Shown here piece after piece: positions 18,319-27,181 of a stretch of 64,000 nucleotides of DNA. The stretch is taken from the NCBI RefSeq assembly GCF_029813775.1, contig NZ_JARVKW010000009.1, positions 62,001 through 126,000 of the forward strand. The letters are read 5' to 3'. The notes below the pieces were generated by a model that saw nothing but the letters and a program-made list of their open reading frames with translations, did not search any database and was not told where the DNA came from. Both the position numbers and the translations under genes were made by a program. This DNA is from Streptomyces sp. DH24. Its GTDB lineage: Bacteria; Actinomycetota; Actinomycetes; Streptomycetales; Streptomycetaceae. Within the stretch, counting starts at the first letter, position 1. Every line of letters begins with the position of its first letter.

Positions 18319-18328
18319 GTGCCGGGTG

Positions 18329-19513
18329 TCACCCCTCCCGCGGTCCGGGTTCCTCGTTCACATAGACGCGCGGGACGCGCCACCCGATCCGGGTGACGAT
18401 CTCGTACGCGATGGTTCCCGCGGCCTGCGCCCAGTCCTCCGCGGTGGGCTCGCCGCGGTCGCCGGGGCCGAACAGCACCGCTTCGGCGCCGGGCGCCGGC
18501 TCGTCACCGCCGAGGTCGACGACGAACTGGTCCATGGCCACGCGCCCCGCGACCGTGCGCCACTTGCCGTCCACCAGGACCGGACCGGCCGAGGAGGCGT
18601 GCCGCGGGATGCCGTCCGCGTAGCCCACGGGGACGAGGCCGAGGGTGGTCTCGCCGGGCGTCGTGTAGTGGTGCCCGTAGCTCACGCCGTGGCCGCCCGG
18701 CACGTGCTTGACCAGGGCCAGCGAGGCCGACAGCGTCATCACGGGGCGCAGCCCGAAGTCGGCCGGGGTGCCGACTTCGGGGCTCGGCGAGATGCCGTAG
18801 AGCGCGATGCCGGTCCGTACGAGGTCGAAGTGGGCCTCGGGGAGCGTGAGCGTGGCGGGCGAGTTGGCGATGTGCCGCACCTCGGGGCGGGCGCCCCGCG
18901 CCTCGGCGTGCGCCAGCATCTCCCGGAAGACGGTGAGCTGCGCGGCGACCGAGGGGTGGCCGGGCTCGTCGGCGCAGGCGAAGTGGGACCACAGGCCGGT
19001 GATCCGCAGCAGGCCGTCGGCCTCGGCGCGCAGGGCCTCGGCGACCAGCTCGGCCCAGTCGCCGGGCTGGCAGCCGTTGCGCCCGAGGCCCGTGTCGGCC
19101 TTGAGCTGCACGCGCGCGGGGCGGCCCGCCTGCCGGGCGGCCTCGGTGACCTCGCGCAGCGCCCACATGCCGCTGACCGACACGTCGAGATCGGCCTCGA
19201 CCGCCTCGCGCCAGGGCCCGCCCGGCGTCCACAGCCAGCACATGATCCGGACATCCGGCGGCAGGCCCCCGGAGCGGCGCAGCGCGAGCGCCTCCTCGGG
19301 CGTCGCCGTGCCGAGCCAGGTGGCGCCCGCCGCGACGGCCGCGCGGGCGCACGGCAGCGCGCCGTGGCCGTATCCCTCGGACTTGACCACGGCCATCAGG
19401 GCGGCTCCGGCGGCCCTGGCGCGCAGGGCGCGCACATTGGCCCGCAGGGCGGCCAGATCGATCTCGGCGCGGGCGCGCAGGGGTGCCGTCCGCGGGCTTG
19501 CTGTCTCAGTCAT
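18329..19513 (-). CDS. alr: Alanine racemase
   Basis: A 394-residue PLP enzyme converting L- to D-alanine for peptidoglycan. The PLP lysine is Lys44 in VVKSEGYGHG; most homologues read VVKADAYGHG, so SEG replaces ADA beside an intact lysine. The second catalytic residue is the tyrosine in GVSYGHHY, about residue 275, and the C-terminal domain has VGYADGIPR and RVAMDQ. It probably has its own promoter, with ldt upstream and a terminator downstream. Confidence 0.96.
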   Translation of the reverse strand: MTETASPRTAPLRARAEIDLAALRANVRALRARAAGAALMAVVKSEGYGHGALPCARAAVAAGATWLGTATPEEALALRRSGGLPPDVRIMCWLWTPGGPWREAVEADLDVSVSGMWALREVTEAARQAGRPARVQLKADTGLGRNGCQPGDWAELVAEALRAEADGLLRITGLWSHFACADEPGHPSVAAQLTVFREMLAHAEARGARPEVRHIANSPATLTLPEAHFDLVRTGIALYGISPSPEVGTPADFGLRPVMTLSASLALVKHVPGGHGVSYGHHYTTPGETTLGLVPVGYADGIPRHASSAGPVLVDGKWRTVAGRVAMDQFVVDLGGDEPAPGAEAVLFGPGDRGEPTAEDWAQAAGTIAYEIVTRIGWRVPRVYVNEEPGPREG

Positions 19514-19554
19514 CGCGCCCCCAGTCTCTCAGAGGGCTCCGACAGCCCGGCCCG

Positions 19555-19572
19555 GCCGGGCGCGCGCCCGGC
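19555..19572 (-). terminator. GC palindrome downstream of the L,D-transpeptidase gene
   Basis: GCCGGGCGCGCGCCCGGC is a perfect 18-base palindrome placed 23 bases after the stop of the transpeptidase gene, before alr. Confidence 0.45.
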
Positions 19573-19594
19573 CCGGCAGCCGCGCGCGCCTCGC

Positions 19595-20494
19595 CTACGT
19601 CCCGGGCTTTCGGCCCCACACGTACACCCGGTCGCCCTTGCGCAGCACGCTCCACAGTGCGCGCGCGTCCCGGACCCGCAGGTTGACGCACCCCATGGAA
19701 CCGGGCCGGGCGTGGACGCTGCCGTAGATGCCGTGGAAGGCCTGGCCGCCGCTGAAGAACTGCGCGTACGGCATCGGCGTGCGGTACAGCGTCGACCAGT
19801 GGTTCTTGTGCCGCCAGTAGACGCGGTGCCAGCCGGCCCTGGTGCGGTACCCGGCCCGCCCGCTGCGGATCGGCACCGGCCCGTACAGCACCTTCCGGCC
19901 CTTCTGCACCCAGGTCAGCTGCCTGCCGAGATCGACGCAGGCGACCCGGTACGCGCGCACGGGACATCTGCGCCCGGCGTTGGGCCTCAACTGCGCGGAG
20001 ACGAGCCGCATCCGGGCCCAGGTGACGGGACCGGCATAGCCGACGGCGGGCCTGATGCCCTGCCACTGCTGGAAGGCGCGGATGGCCCGGCAGTCGGCGG
20101 GCGACTGCCTGCCGTCGGCCCTCAGCCTCAGCCACCGCTCGGCCTGCCGCTGGTACGGTCCGGTCCGCCTCGTACAGCCCGCCGCCCGGGTGTCCGCCCC
20201 GCCGGGCGGCATGTGCTCGACGAGGTCGTCCGTGCCCTCCGCCGCGTCCGGCGGCTCCACGGCGTCCTCGGCGGCGCTCGGCGTGTACACCTCCGGCGGC
20301 AACGCCTGGTCGGGCGTGTCCACCGCCCCCGGCCGGAACGGCCCCGGCTCCGGCCCGCTCACCAGCCGCCCCTCGGGCCCGGTCCCCGGCGGCACGGGTG
20401 CGCCGGGCACCCCCGAGGCGGCCCCGACGGGCAGCACGGCAACGGCGGCGAGCAGCACCGCGACACTCCGACGCACGACACGTCTGCTGATCAT
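19595..20494 (-). CDS. Secreted L,D-transpeptidase (YkuD family)
   Basis: A 299-residue exported protein. Residues 1-27 are a signal peptide (RRSVAVLLAAVAVLPVGAASG), then a Pro/Glu-rich linker, a helical peptidoglycan-binding-like segment (RAFQQWQGIRPAVGYAGPVTWARM, about 135-158) and a C-terminal YkuD domain with the catalytic signature His254, Ser266 and Cys269 (HGIYGS...GSMGCVNLR). It should form 3-3 cross-links in peptidoglycan. The ATG at 20494 gives a complete signal peptide. It precedes alr, another cell-wall gene. Confidence 0.92.
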   Translation of the reverse strand: MISRRVVRRSVAVLLAAVAVLPVGAASGVPGAPVPPGTGPEGRLVSGPEPGPFRPGAVDTPDQALPPEVYTPSAAEDAVEPPDAAEGTDDLVEHMPPGGADTRAAGCTRRTGPYQRQAERWLRLRADGRQSPADCRAIRAFQQWQGIRPAVGYAGPVTWARMRLVSAQLRPNAGRRCPVRAYRVACVDLGRQLTWVQKGRKVLYGPVPIRSGRAGYRTRAGWHRVYWRHKNHWSTLYRTPMPYAQFFSGGQAFHGIYGSVHARPGSMGCVNLRVRDARALWSVLRKGDRVYVWGRKPGT

Positions 20495-20800
20495 GCGATC
20501 AGACAAGCGCGGGGCGGGGTGGCGACGGGGGCGGCGCGCTGGGGGGTCACTCGGACGCACGGGCGCGGTTTCCCGGCCGGGGGCGGCCGGGGAGGCCGGG
20601 CGCGTGGCCGGGAGGCCGGGGGTGCCCACGGAGCCCTGGGCAGGCCGGGAAGCCGGGCCTAGCCACGAAGACTCCGGGCAGGCCAGAAACCGAGCCCGAC
20701 CACGGAGGCTCCGGGCTTGACCACGGAGGCTGAGCGCAGCCAAGCGGGCCACTCACAGCCACGCAAGCCAGGCGCAGCCAGGAGGCTTTCCGGCCCAGCA

Positions 20801-20894
20801 AGTCGGTGTCCGGCCACGCCAGTCGGTGTCCGGCCACGCCAGTCGGTGTCCGGCCACGCCAGTCGGTGTCCGGCCACGCCAGTCGGTGTCCGGT
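20801..20894. repeat. 20-base tandem repeat (four full copies plus a partial)
   Basis: The unit AGTCGGTGTCCGGCCACGCC is repeated without change at 20801, 20821, 20841 and 20861, followed by a partial unit at 20881. Perfect identity of the copies suggests recent expansion or a length-variable locus. Confidence 0.95.
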
Positions 20895-20897
20895 CCC

Positions 20898-20944
20898 GCG
20901 GCGTTTCCGGGCCTCGCGCGGGCCGGCGGCGTTTCCGGGCCTCG
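20898..20944. repeat. Duplicated 19-base block
   Basis: GCGGCGTTTCCGGGCCTCG occurs at 20898-20916 and 20926-20944, directly after the tandem array. Confidence 0.85.
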
Positions 20945-20994
20945 TGCGGGGCGACCACCCGTCCGGGGCGCCGGCCGCCTCAACTCCGTAACCG

Positions 20995-22428
20995 CTACCG
21001 GCCCATGACGTCCCGCCAGGCCCTCGGCACCGCCTCCGCCACGTCGTGCGCGCCCGCCGGCGCGCCGTCGGAGGCGAAGCGCCCCGCCAGCCCGTGCAGG
21101 TACGCCGCCACGCTGCCCGCGTCCCGCGCCGGCAGCCCGGCCGCCAGCAGCGAACCGGCGAGTCCGGACAGCACGTCGCCGCTGCCGGCGGTGGCAAGCC
21201 ACGACGTCCCGGTCGCGTTCACCCGCACCGGCCCGCCCTCCGCATCGGCGACCAGCGTCGTCGAGCCCTTCAGCAGCACCGTCGCCGAGTACCGCGACGC
21301 CAGCTCCCGCACCGCGGCCAGCCTGGCCCCCTCGACCTCCTCGCGGGAGACGCCGAGCAGCGCGGCGGCCTCTCCGGCGTGCGGGGTCATCAGGGTCGGC
21401 GCGGTCCGGGCCCGTACGGCGTCCCGGTCGGCCAGCCGCAGCCCGTCGGCGTCGATCAGCACGGGCACGTCGGCCGCCAGCACCTCGGCGACGGTGCCCG
21501 CGTCGTCACCGGCGCCGGGTCCGGTGACCCACGCCTGCACGCGCCCCGCCTTTTTCGGACCCCGGTCGGAGACGAGCGTCTCGGGGAACCGGGCGATCAC
21601 GGCGTCCCCGGCGGGACCCACGTACCGCACGGCCCCGGCGCCGCCCCGCAGCGCGCCGGACACGGCCAGCACGGCGGCGCCGGGGTAGCGGCCCGACCCG
21701 GCGGCGATGCCGACGACGCCGCGCCGGTACTTGTCGCTCTCGGCGCCCGGCACGGGCAGCAGCCGGGCGACGTCCGCGTGCTGGAGCGCCTCAAGGTCGG
21801 GCTCGGCGGGCAGTTCGAGTCCGATGTCGACCAGCCGTACGGAACCGGCGTGGTCCCGTGCCGGATCGACCAGCAGCCCCGGCTTGTGCGTCCCGAACGT
21901 CACCGTCAGGTCGGCCCGCAGCGCCGCGCCGCGCACCTCACCGGTGTCCGCGTCCACGCCGCTCGGCAGGTCGACGGCGACGACGGCGGCCCGGGACCGC
22001 TCGGCGGCCGCCGCGAGGGGCACCGCGTCCGGCCGCAGCCCGCCCTTGCCGCCGATGCCGACGATGCCGTCGACCACGAGGTCGGCGCGCGCGATCGGTT
22101 CACCGGCGGCGGCGGAGCCGGTGACCGACCCGCCGGCCCGGCGCAGCGCCGCGAGGCCGCCCGCGTGGGTGCGGTCGGGCGTGAGCAGCACCGCCGTGAC
22201 GCCCGCGCCGCGCCGGACGAGGCGGGCACCGGCGTAGAGGGCGTCGCCGCCGTTGTCGCCGCTGCCGACGAGCAGGACGACGCGGCTGCCGTACACGCGC
22301 CCGAGCAACTCGGCGCAGGCGGCGGCGAGTCCGGCGGCGGCGCGCTGCATCAGCGCCCCCTCGGGAAGCCGTTCCATGAGTCGGCGTTCGGCGGTCCTGA
22401 CGGTTTCCACGCTGTAGGCACTACGCAT
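20995..22428 (-). CDS. nnr: Bifunctional NAD(P)H-hydrate epimerase and ADP-dependent dehydratase
   Basis: A 477-residue repair enzyme for hydrated NAD(P)H. The N-terminal YjeF_N epimerase domain (1 to about 215) has GSGDNGGDALYAGARL and DLPSGVDADTGEV. The C-terminal carbohydrate-kinase-like dehydratase domain (about 225-465) has RRGVVGIAAGSGRYPGAAVL, TPHAGEAAALLG and the ATP-site segment GSGDVLSGLAGSLLAAG. The ATG at 22428 begins the conserved MRSAYSVETVR. This fused form is the standard bacterial one. Confidence 0.94.
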   Translation of the reverse strand: MRSAYSVETVRTAERRLMERLPEGALMQRAAAGLAAACAELLGRVYGSRVVLLVGSGDNGGDALYAGARLVRRGAGVTAVLLTPDRTHAGGLAALRRAGGSVTGSAAAGEPIARADLVVDGIVGIGGKGGLRPDAVPLAAAAERSRAAVVAVDLPSGVDADTGEVRGAALRADLTVTFGTHKPGLLVDPARDHAGSVRLVDIGLELPAEPDLEALQHADVARLLPVPGAESDKYRRGVVGIAAGSGRYPGAAVLAVSGALRGGAGAVRYVGPAGDAVIARFPETLVSDRGPKKAGRVQAWVTGPGAGDDAGTVAEVLAADVPVLIDADGLRLADRDAVRARTAPTLMTPHAGEAAALLGVSREEVEGARLAAVRELASRYSATVLLKGSTTLVADAEGGPVRVNATGTSWLATAGSGDVLSGLAGSLLAAGLPARDAGSVAAYLHGLAGRFASDGAPAGAHDVAEAVPRAWRDVMGR

Positions 22429-22563
22429 GGGGACGAGTGTCCCGCACGAGGGCGCGGGACGCCGGGCGGCGTGCGACTCCGCGCACGGTCCACGCCCCCC
22501 GGCAGCCCCGGCAGTGCCCGGCAGCCCTGGGAATCGAAAGTTCTCGACAACCGACGCAACCCG

Positions 22564-22592
22564 TTGACCTCCCGGCACGCCCTTGCCACAGT
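22564..22592 (+). promoter_or_regulatory. Candidate promoter of the beta-helix protein gene
   Basis: TTGACC (22564-22569), 17 bases, CACAGT (22587-22592). The -35 box is good and the -10 poor. The palindrome at 22611-22622 would then lie around +12. Confidence 0.45.
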
Positions 22593-22610
22593 CTGGCCGA
22601 CCCCCACAGG

Positions 22611-22622
22611 TGAATCGATTCA
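22611..22622. promoter_or_regulatory. Palindromic operator candidate
   Basis: TGAATCGATTCA is a perfect 12-base palindrome between the predicted promoter and the ribosome site of the secreted beta-helix gene. Its size and symmetry fit LacI- or IclR-type repressor sites. Confidence 0.5.
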
Positions 22623-22660
22623 TGAGGAATCGGTTCGACGACGAGCGGAGGACCGTCCCC

Positions 22661-23875
22661 ATGGGACGCAGAGCCTTACTCCCGAAACTCCCCAGGACCG
22701 GCCGCGGGCGCGCGGCCGTCGCCGCCGCCGGTGCCCTCCTCGCCGCGGCGGGCGTACTGACCGCCCCGGCCACCGCCGCGCCGACCAGCGCCGCCCCGGC
22801 CACCGCCGCCCCGGCCCGCGCCGCCGCCTGCGGTGACGGCACCTACCACGCCGAGGCCGTCCTGAGCGGCAGCACCTGGACCGCACGGCGCGGCAGCAGC
22901 GTCGTCTACACCGGCGGCGACATGCGCTCGGCCGTGCAGGCCGCGATCGGCAGCCTGACGTCGGGCCGCACGGCGAAGGAACGGGTCGTGGTCCGCGGCT
23001 CCGGCTCCCTGTCCGCCGGGTCCCGCATCTCCCTGCCCAGCTACACCGCCCTCGACGTCTGCGGCACGATCAACGTCACCGGCAGCGGCTCGGGCGACCA
23101 GGCGCCGGTCTACTCGCGCGGCACCCGCGACATCGAGGTCCAGCACCTCAACGTCACGGGCACCCCGCTGTACGGCGTCTTCCTGCGCAACGTGCAGAAC
23201 GTGGTCCTGGGCCAGATCGACATGCGCCTGTCGGCGGGCCTCGGCGTCCGGATCGACAACCGGGGCGACACCAGCCAGTGGACGAGGAACGTCCGCATCG
23301 ACTCGGTGTACGTGTCCGGCGCCTCCAGCCACGCGGTCGAGACGTACGGCGTCGACGGCATCACCATCGGCACGGTCACCGCCCGCAACGTGGGCGGGTC
23401 GGGCCTGCTGTTCAACCAGACCGTCAACGCCACGGTGACGAAGGTCGACGCCGACGGCGCGGGCACCGGCACCGGCTACGCCGCCTTCCGCATGGCCAAC
23501 CGCAACGGCCGGGTGGGCAGCGGCTACCCGACCAACATCCGGGTGGGAGAGGTCGTCGCCCGGGGCGGCGGACGCGGTGTGTTCTGCGTGTCGGAGAGCG
23601 GCGGCGCGGTCATCGACCGGGTCAGCATCTCCAACACCGGCAACAACGCGATCCTCATCGAGAACTGCTACAACGTGAACCTCGCCGCCCAGAGCGGCAC
23701 GGTCAGCGGCGGCGGCGAGATCCGCCTGGCGGCGCGCACGGAGTTCCCGAACAACTCCGACATCACCATCCAGAACCTGACGGTGACGAACTCCGCCATC
23801 AGGGAGAACCCGTGCGGCACGAACACCACGTTCCGCAACAACACGCTGGTCAACAGCACCCAGTCGATCTGCTGA
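22661..23875 (+). CDS. Secreted right-handed parallel beta-helix protein (pectate-lyase-like)
   Basis: A 404-residue exported protein. Its leader (MGRRALLPKL, then RAAVAAAGALLAAAGVLTAPATAAP) is a long signal peptide of about 40-45 residues. The mature part has repeated short beta strands and Asn ladders (IEVQHLNVTGTPLYGVFLRNVQNVVLGQIDM, VRIDSVYVSGASSHAVETYGVDGITIGTV in pieces) that describe a parallel beta-helix as in pectate lyases and some glycosidases. The substrate is not readable; plant polysaccharide breakdown is likely. The ATG at 22661 follows GGAGGA; an upstream in-frame ATG lacks one. Confidence 0.85.
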   Translation: MGRRALLPKLPRTGRGRAAVAAAGALLAAAGVLTAPATAAPTSAAPATAAPARAAACGDGTYHAEAVLSGSTWTARRGSSVVYTGGDMRSAVQAAIGSLTSGRTAKERVVVRGSGSLSAGSRISLPSYTALDVCGTINVTGSGSGDQAPVYSRGTRDIEVQHLNVTGTPLYGVFLRNVQNVVLGQIDMRLSAGLGVRIDNRGDTSQWTRNVRIDSVYVSGASSHAVETYGVDGITIGTVTARNVGGSGLLFNQTVNATVTKVDADGAGTGTGYAAFRMANRNGRVGSGYPTNIRVGEVVARGGGRGVFCVSESGGAVIDRVSISNTGNNAILIENCYNVNLAAQSGTVSGGGEIRLAARTEFPNNSDITIQNLTVTNSAIRENPCGTNTTFRNNTLVNSTQSIC

Positions 23876-23890
23876 CGGACGCCCGCAGGG

Positions 23891-23914
23891 GGGTGGGGCC
23901 GGCCGGCCTCACCC
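23891..23914. terminator. Hairpin between convergent genes
   Basis: GGGTGGGGCCGG and CCGGCCTCACCC pair over 12 positions with one wobble, overlapping the acpS stop codon and facing the beta-helix gene. Confidence 0.5.
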
Positions 23915-24280
23915 TTCCGCGACGACCACGGCCGAGGCGACCCCGGCGTCGTGGCTGAGGGACACGTGCCACGACCGCACCCCGAGTTCGGCGGCCCGCG
24001 CGGCGACCGTCCCGGACACCCGCAAGCGGGGCTGCCCGCTGTCCTCGACGTACACCTCGGCATCGGTCCAGTGCAGCCCGGCCGGCGCGCCCAGCGCCTT
24101 GGCCAGCGCCTCCTTGGCGGCGAACCGGGCGGCCAGCGAGGCGACCCCCCGCCGCTCCCCACTGGCCAGGAACAGCTCGCTGTCCAGGAACAGCCGCCGC
24201 GCCATCCCCGGCGTACGCGCGAGGGACGCCGCGAACCGGTCGATCTCGGCGACGTCGATACCGACCCCGATGATGCTCAT
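23909..24280 (-). CDS. acpS: Holo-[acyl-carrier-protein] synthase
   Basis: A 123-residue phosphopantetheinyl transferase that activates acyl carrier protein. It starts [16 protein letters not shown] with the magnesium-binding Asp in GVGIDV, has [14 protein letters not shown] with the catalytic Glu-Lys pair, and ends [20 protein letters not shown]. It lies downstream of glmS on the same strand. Confidence 0.95.
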   Translation of the reverse strand: MSIIGVGIDVAEIDRFAASLARTPGMARRLFLDSELFLASGERRGVASLAARFAAKEALAKALGAPAGLHWTDAEVYVEDSGQPRLRVSGTVAARAAELGVRSWHVSLSHDAGVASAVVVAEG

Positions 24281-24334
24281 GCCGAGCAGCCTACGGCGCG
24301 CGCACGCCGGCCCCCGGGGACGGCCGGCCCTGCC

Positions 24335-26182
24335 CTACTCCACCGTGACCGACTTGGCCAGGTTCCGCGGCTGGTCCACGTCGTTGCCCCGGGCGGTGGC
24401 CAGTTCGCAGGCGAACACCTGGAGCGGCACCGTCGCGACCAGCGGCTGGAGCAGGGTCGGGGTGGCCGGGACGCGGATCAGGTGGTCGGCGTACGGGACG
24501 ACGGCCTCGTCGCCCTCCTCCGCGATCACGATCGTGCGGGCACCCCTGGCGCGGATCTCCTGGATGTTGGAGACGATCTTGTCGTGCAGCACCGAGCGGC
24601 CGCGCGGTGACGGGACGACGACCACCACCGGAAGGTCCTCCTCGATGAGGGCGATCGGCCCGTGCTTCAGCTCGCCCGCCGCGAAGCCCTCGGCGTGCAT
24701 GTAGGCGAGCTCCTTCAGCTTCAACGCGCCTTCCAGGGCGACCGGATGGCCCACGTGCCGCCCCAGGAACAGCACCGTGTTCTTCGCGGCGAGCGAGCGT
24801 GCCAGTTCCCGGACCGGCTCCATCGTCTCCAGGACGCGTTCGACCGCGCCCGAGATATGCGAGAGGTCCCGGATCACGGCCCGGATCTCGTCGCCCCACT
24901 TGGTGCCGCGCACCTGGCCCAGGTACAGCGCCACCAGGTAGCACGCCACCAGTTGCGTCAGGAACGCCTTCGTGGAGGCGACCGCGACCTCCGGTCCGGC
25001 GTGGGTGTAGAGCACGGCGTCGGACTCGCGCGGGATGGTCGAGCCGTTGGTGTTGCAGATGGCCAGCACCTTGGAGCCCTGTTCGCGGGCGTGGCGCAGT
25101 GCCATCAGGGTGTCCATCGTCTCGCCGGACTGGGAGATCGCCACGACCAGCGACCGGGGGCCCAGGATCGGGTCCCGGTAGCGGAACTCGCTCGCCAGCT
25201 CCACCTCGCAGGGAATCCGCGTCCAGTGCTCGATGGCGTACTTGGCGATCAGCCCGGCGTGGAAGGCCGTACCGCACGCCACGACGACGACCTTGTCCAC
25301 CTCGCGCAGGTCCGCCACCGAGATGCGCAGTTCGTCCAGGGTCAGCGAGCCGGCCGGGTCGATGCGCCCGAGCAGTGTGTCGGCGACCGCCTTCGGCTGC
25401 TCGGCGATCTCCTTGAGCATGAAGTAGTCGTAGCCGCCCTTCTCGGCGGCCGAGGCGTCCCAGTCGATGCGGTACGACCGCACGTCGGCGGGCCCGCCGT
25501 CGAAGCCGGTGACCGTCACGCCGTCGCGGCGCAGCTCCACCACCTGGTCCTGGCCGAGTTCGATCGCGGAGCGGGTGTGGGCGATGAACGCGGCGACGTC
25601 CGAGGCGAGGAAGGCCTCGCCCTCGCCGACGCCGACCACGAGGGGCGAGTTGCGGCGGGCCCCGACGACGACGTCCGGTTCGTCGGCGTGCACCGCGACC
25701 AGCGTGAACGCGCCCTCCAGTCGCCGGCACACCAGCCGCATCGCCTCCGCGAGGTCGGCGCAGGAGGAGAACTCCTCGGCGAGGAGGTGGGCGACGACCT
25801 CGGTGTCGGTCTCGGACTCCAGCGTGTGCCCCCGCTCGGCCAGTTCGGCCCGCAGCAGCGCGAAGTTCTCGATGATGCCGTTGTGGACGACGGCGACCCG
25901 GCCCGCGTTGTCGAGGTGCGGGTGGGCGTTCGCGTCCGTCGGTCCGCCGTGGGTGGCCCAGCGGGTGTGCCCGATGCCGGTCGTGCCGGTCGGCAGGGGC
26001 CGCTCCGTCAGGTCCTTCTCCAGGTTGACCAGTTTCCCGGCCTTCTTGGCCGCGGCCAGCCCGCCGTCCGCGAGCACGGCGACGCCCGCCGAGTCGTAGC
26101 CCCGGTACTCCAGTCGCTTCAGTCCGGCCGTCACGACCTCGAGCGCCGACTGCGACCCCACGTATCCCACGATTCCGCACAT
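24335..26182 (-). CDS. glmS: Glutamine--fructose-6-phosphate aminotransferase
   Basis: A 615-residue enzyme making glucosamine-6-phosphate, the entry to UDP-GlcNAc and peptidoglycan. Cys2 after the initiator Met is the glutaminase nucleophile (MCGIVGYVGSQSALEVV); the glutaminase domain covers about 1-220, with HTRWATHGGPTDANAHPH. Two SIS sugar-isomerase domains follow (ACGTAFHAGLIAKY and ISQSGETMDTLMAL in the first, FLGRHVGHPVALEGALKLKE in the second), ending NLAKSVTVE. With glmM 3 kb to the right it supplies GlcN-1-P. Confidence 0.97.
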   Translation of the reverse strand: MCGIVGYVGSQSALEVVTAGLKRLEYRGYDSAGVAVLADGGLAAAKKAGKLVNLEKDLTERPLPTGTTGIGHTRWATHGGPTDANAHPHLDNAGRVAVVHNGIIENFALLRAELAERGHTLESETDTEVVAHLLAEEFSSCADLAEAMRLVCRRLEGAFTLVAVHADEPDVVVGARRNSPLVVGVGEGEAFLASDVAAFIAHTRSAIELGQDQVVELRRDGVTVTGFDGGPADVRSYRIDWDASAAEKGGYDYFMLKEIAEQPKAVADTLLGRIDPAGSLTLDELRISVADLREVDKVVVVACGTAFHAGLIAKYAIEHWTRIPCEVELASEFRYRDPILGPRSLVVAISQSGETMDTLMALRHAREQGSKVLAICNTNGSTIPRESDAVLYTHAGPEVAVASTKAFLTQLVACYLVALYLGQVRGTKWGDEIRAVIRDLSHISGAVERVLETMEPVRELARSLAAKNTVLFLGRHVGHPVALEGALKLKELAYMHAEGFAAGELKHGPIALIEEDLPVVVVVPSPRGRSVLHDKIVSNIQEIRARGARTIVIAEEGDEAVVPYADHLIRVPATPTLLQPLVATVPLQVFACELATARGNDVDQPRNLAKSVTVE

Positions 26183-26244
26183 GGAACGGCAGCCTACGAT
26201 CAGATCCACTCTGAAAACGGTCGCCGCGTGCCCGAAATCGGAAA

Positions 26245-26274
26245 TTCCCACCGGGGTACGAACCCCCGGTGGAA
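26245..26274 (-). terminator. Hairpin downstream of the lipoprotein gene
   Basis: TTCCCACCGGGG and CCCCGGTGGAA pair as an 11-base stem with one bulge, between the lipoprotein stop at 26343 and the glmS start. Confidence 0.6.
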
Positions 26275-26342
26275 ATGATTCCGCGCAGCGAAAGGAACAA
26301 TCCGCGCAAAAGCGACGCACGTCAGGGCGTCGGAGAACCGCT

Positions 26343-27122
26343 TCAGCCGAGCTTGGCCACCTGCGCGTCCACGATCTCCGCCGGGAAGGCGAAGTCCTTG
26401 CCGGACGCGGCCGAGGCGAGGTTCACGGCCGGGAAGTACGCGACGGTGGCGCCCTTGCGGACGACGACGACCTTCATCGGGGCCTTCACGCCCTCCTCGG
26501 CTGCGATCGTCACCGTCACGGCCAGGCCCTCGTCCCCGCCCTTCGGCGCCCCGGTCGTGGCGACCGACAGGACCTTGGTCTCGGTGCCGTTGGCGGTGTA
26601 GGCGAAGCCGCCCGCGCACTTCTCGGCGGCCGTGGTCAGGTCCTTCATCGCCTTCTCGGCGCCGCCGTCCTCGTAGGAGGAGAGCGTCACGACGACCTTC
26701 TCGATGTTCAGGGCGGCCAGCACGCTGTCCTCGACGCTCGCACCCTCGGCGGGCTTCTTCGGCTCACTGACCCAGGAGCGCTTGGCGGTCGCGGCCGGCG
26801 TCCCGACGAACGTGCCCGCCTGGACGTACGCGAGCGGCGCGCAGGCCTCGTCGTCCGTCGTGACCTTGTCCTGCGCGATGTTGTCCGCCGCCGGCACCTT
26901 GGTGGTGACCTTGCCGCTCTTGACGTCGGCCTGCGCCAGGGCCGCCTTCTCCAGCTCGGCGGCGGTCAGCGCCTTGGCGGCGGCCGTCGTCTCCGGGGCC
27001 GCGGAGGAGCCGCCCTCGTCCTTGCCGTCGTCGCCGCTGCCGCCGCCGCAGGCGGTGACGAGCAGGGCGAGCGCGGCGGTGGACGCGGCGAGGGCGGCAC
27101 GGCGAACGGCGGTGGATCTCAC
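26343..27122 (-). CDS. Lipoprotein of unknown function
   Basis: A 259-residue predicted lipoprotein. The start GTG at 27122 gives a basic leader and lipobox LLVTAC, with Cys near residue 25, then a Gly/Ser/Asp-rich linker (GGGSGDDGKDEGGSS). The mature domain contains AYVQAGTFVGTPAATAKRSW and GDEGLAVTVTIAAEEGVKAP segments typical of Streptomyces surface lipoproteins whose role is not known. It is monocistronic, with a hairpin behind it. Confidence 0.82.
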   Translation of the reverse strand: MRSTAVRRAALAASTAALALLVTACGGGSGDDGKDEGGSSAAPETTAAAKALTAAELEKAALAQADVKSGKVTTKVPAADNIAQDKVTTDDEACAPLAYVQAGTFVGTPAATAKRSWVSEPKKPAEGASVEDSVLAALNIEKVVVTLSSYEDGGAEKAMKDLTTAAEKCAGGFAYTANGTETKVLSVATTGAPKGGDEGLAVTVTIAAEEGVKAPMKVVVVRKGATVAYFPAVNLASAASGKDFAFPAEIVDAQVAKLG

Positions 27123-27134
27123 GTCGGGTTCTCT

Positions 27135-27181
27135 CTTTCGGATGCGCGGAGGCACGCGCTTTCGGATGCACGGAGCACGCG
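27135..27181. repeat. Imperfect tandem duplication in a 300-base gap
   Basis: A 24-base unit starting CTTTCGGATGCGCGG (27135-27158) is followed directly by a 23-base copy starting CTTTCGGATGCACGG (27159-27181). They lie 12-60 bases upstream of the lipoprotein start. The rest of 27182-27422 shows no gene. Confidence 0.75.

Larger units (their letters stand above)
20495..20994. other. 500-base non-coding gap with repeats
   Basis: Between the minus-strand transpeptidase and nnr genes. It holds degenerate CCACGGAGGCTCCGGGC-like units (about 20620-20740), the 20-base tandem array at 20801-20894 and a duplicated block at 20898-20944. No frame starts with a ribosome site or resembles a known protein. 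Confidence 0.7.

Noticed and set aside
20801..20894. CRISPR-like array
   Set aside because: The repeats are directly tandem with no unique spacers and there are no cas genes.
20547..21202. Repetitive protein encoded by the tandem repeats
   Set aside because: Several frames stay open through the array only because the unit lacks stops; no start with ribosome site and no conserved composition.
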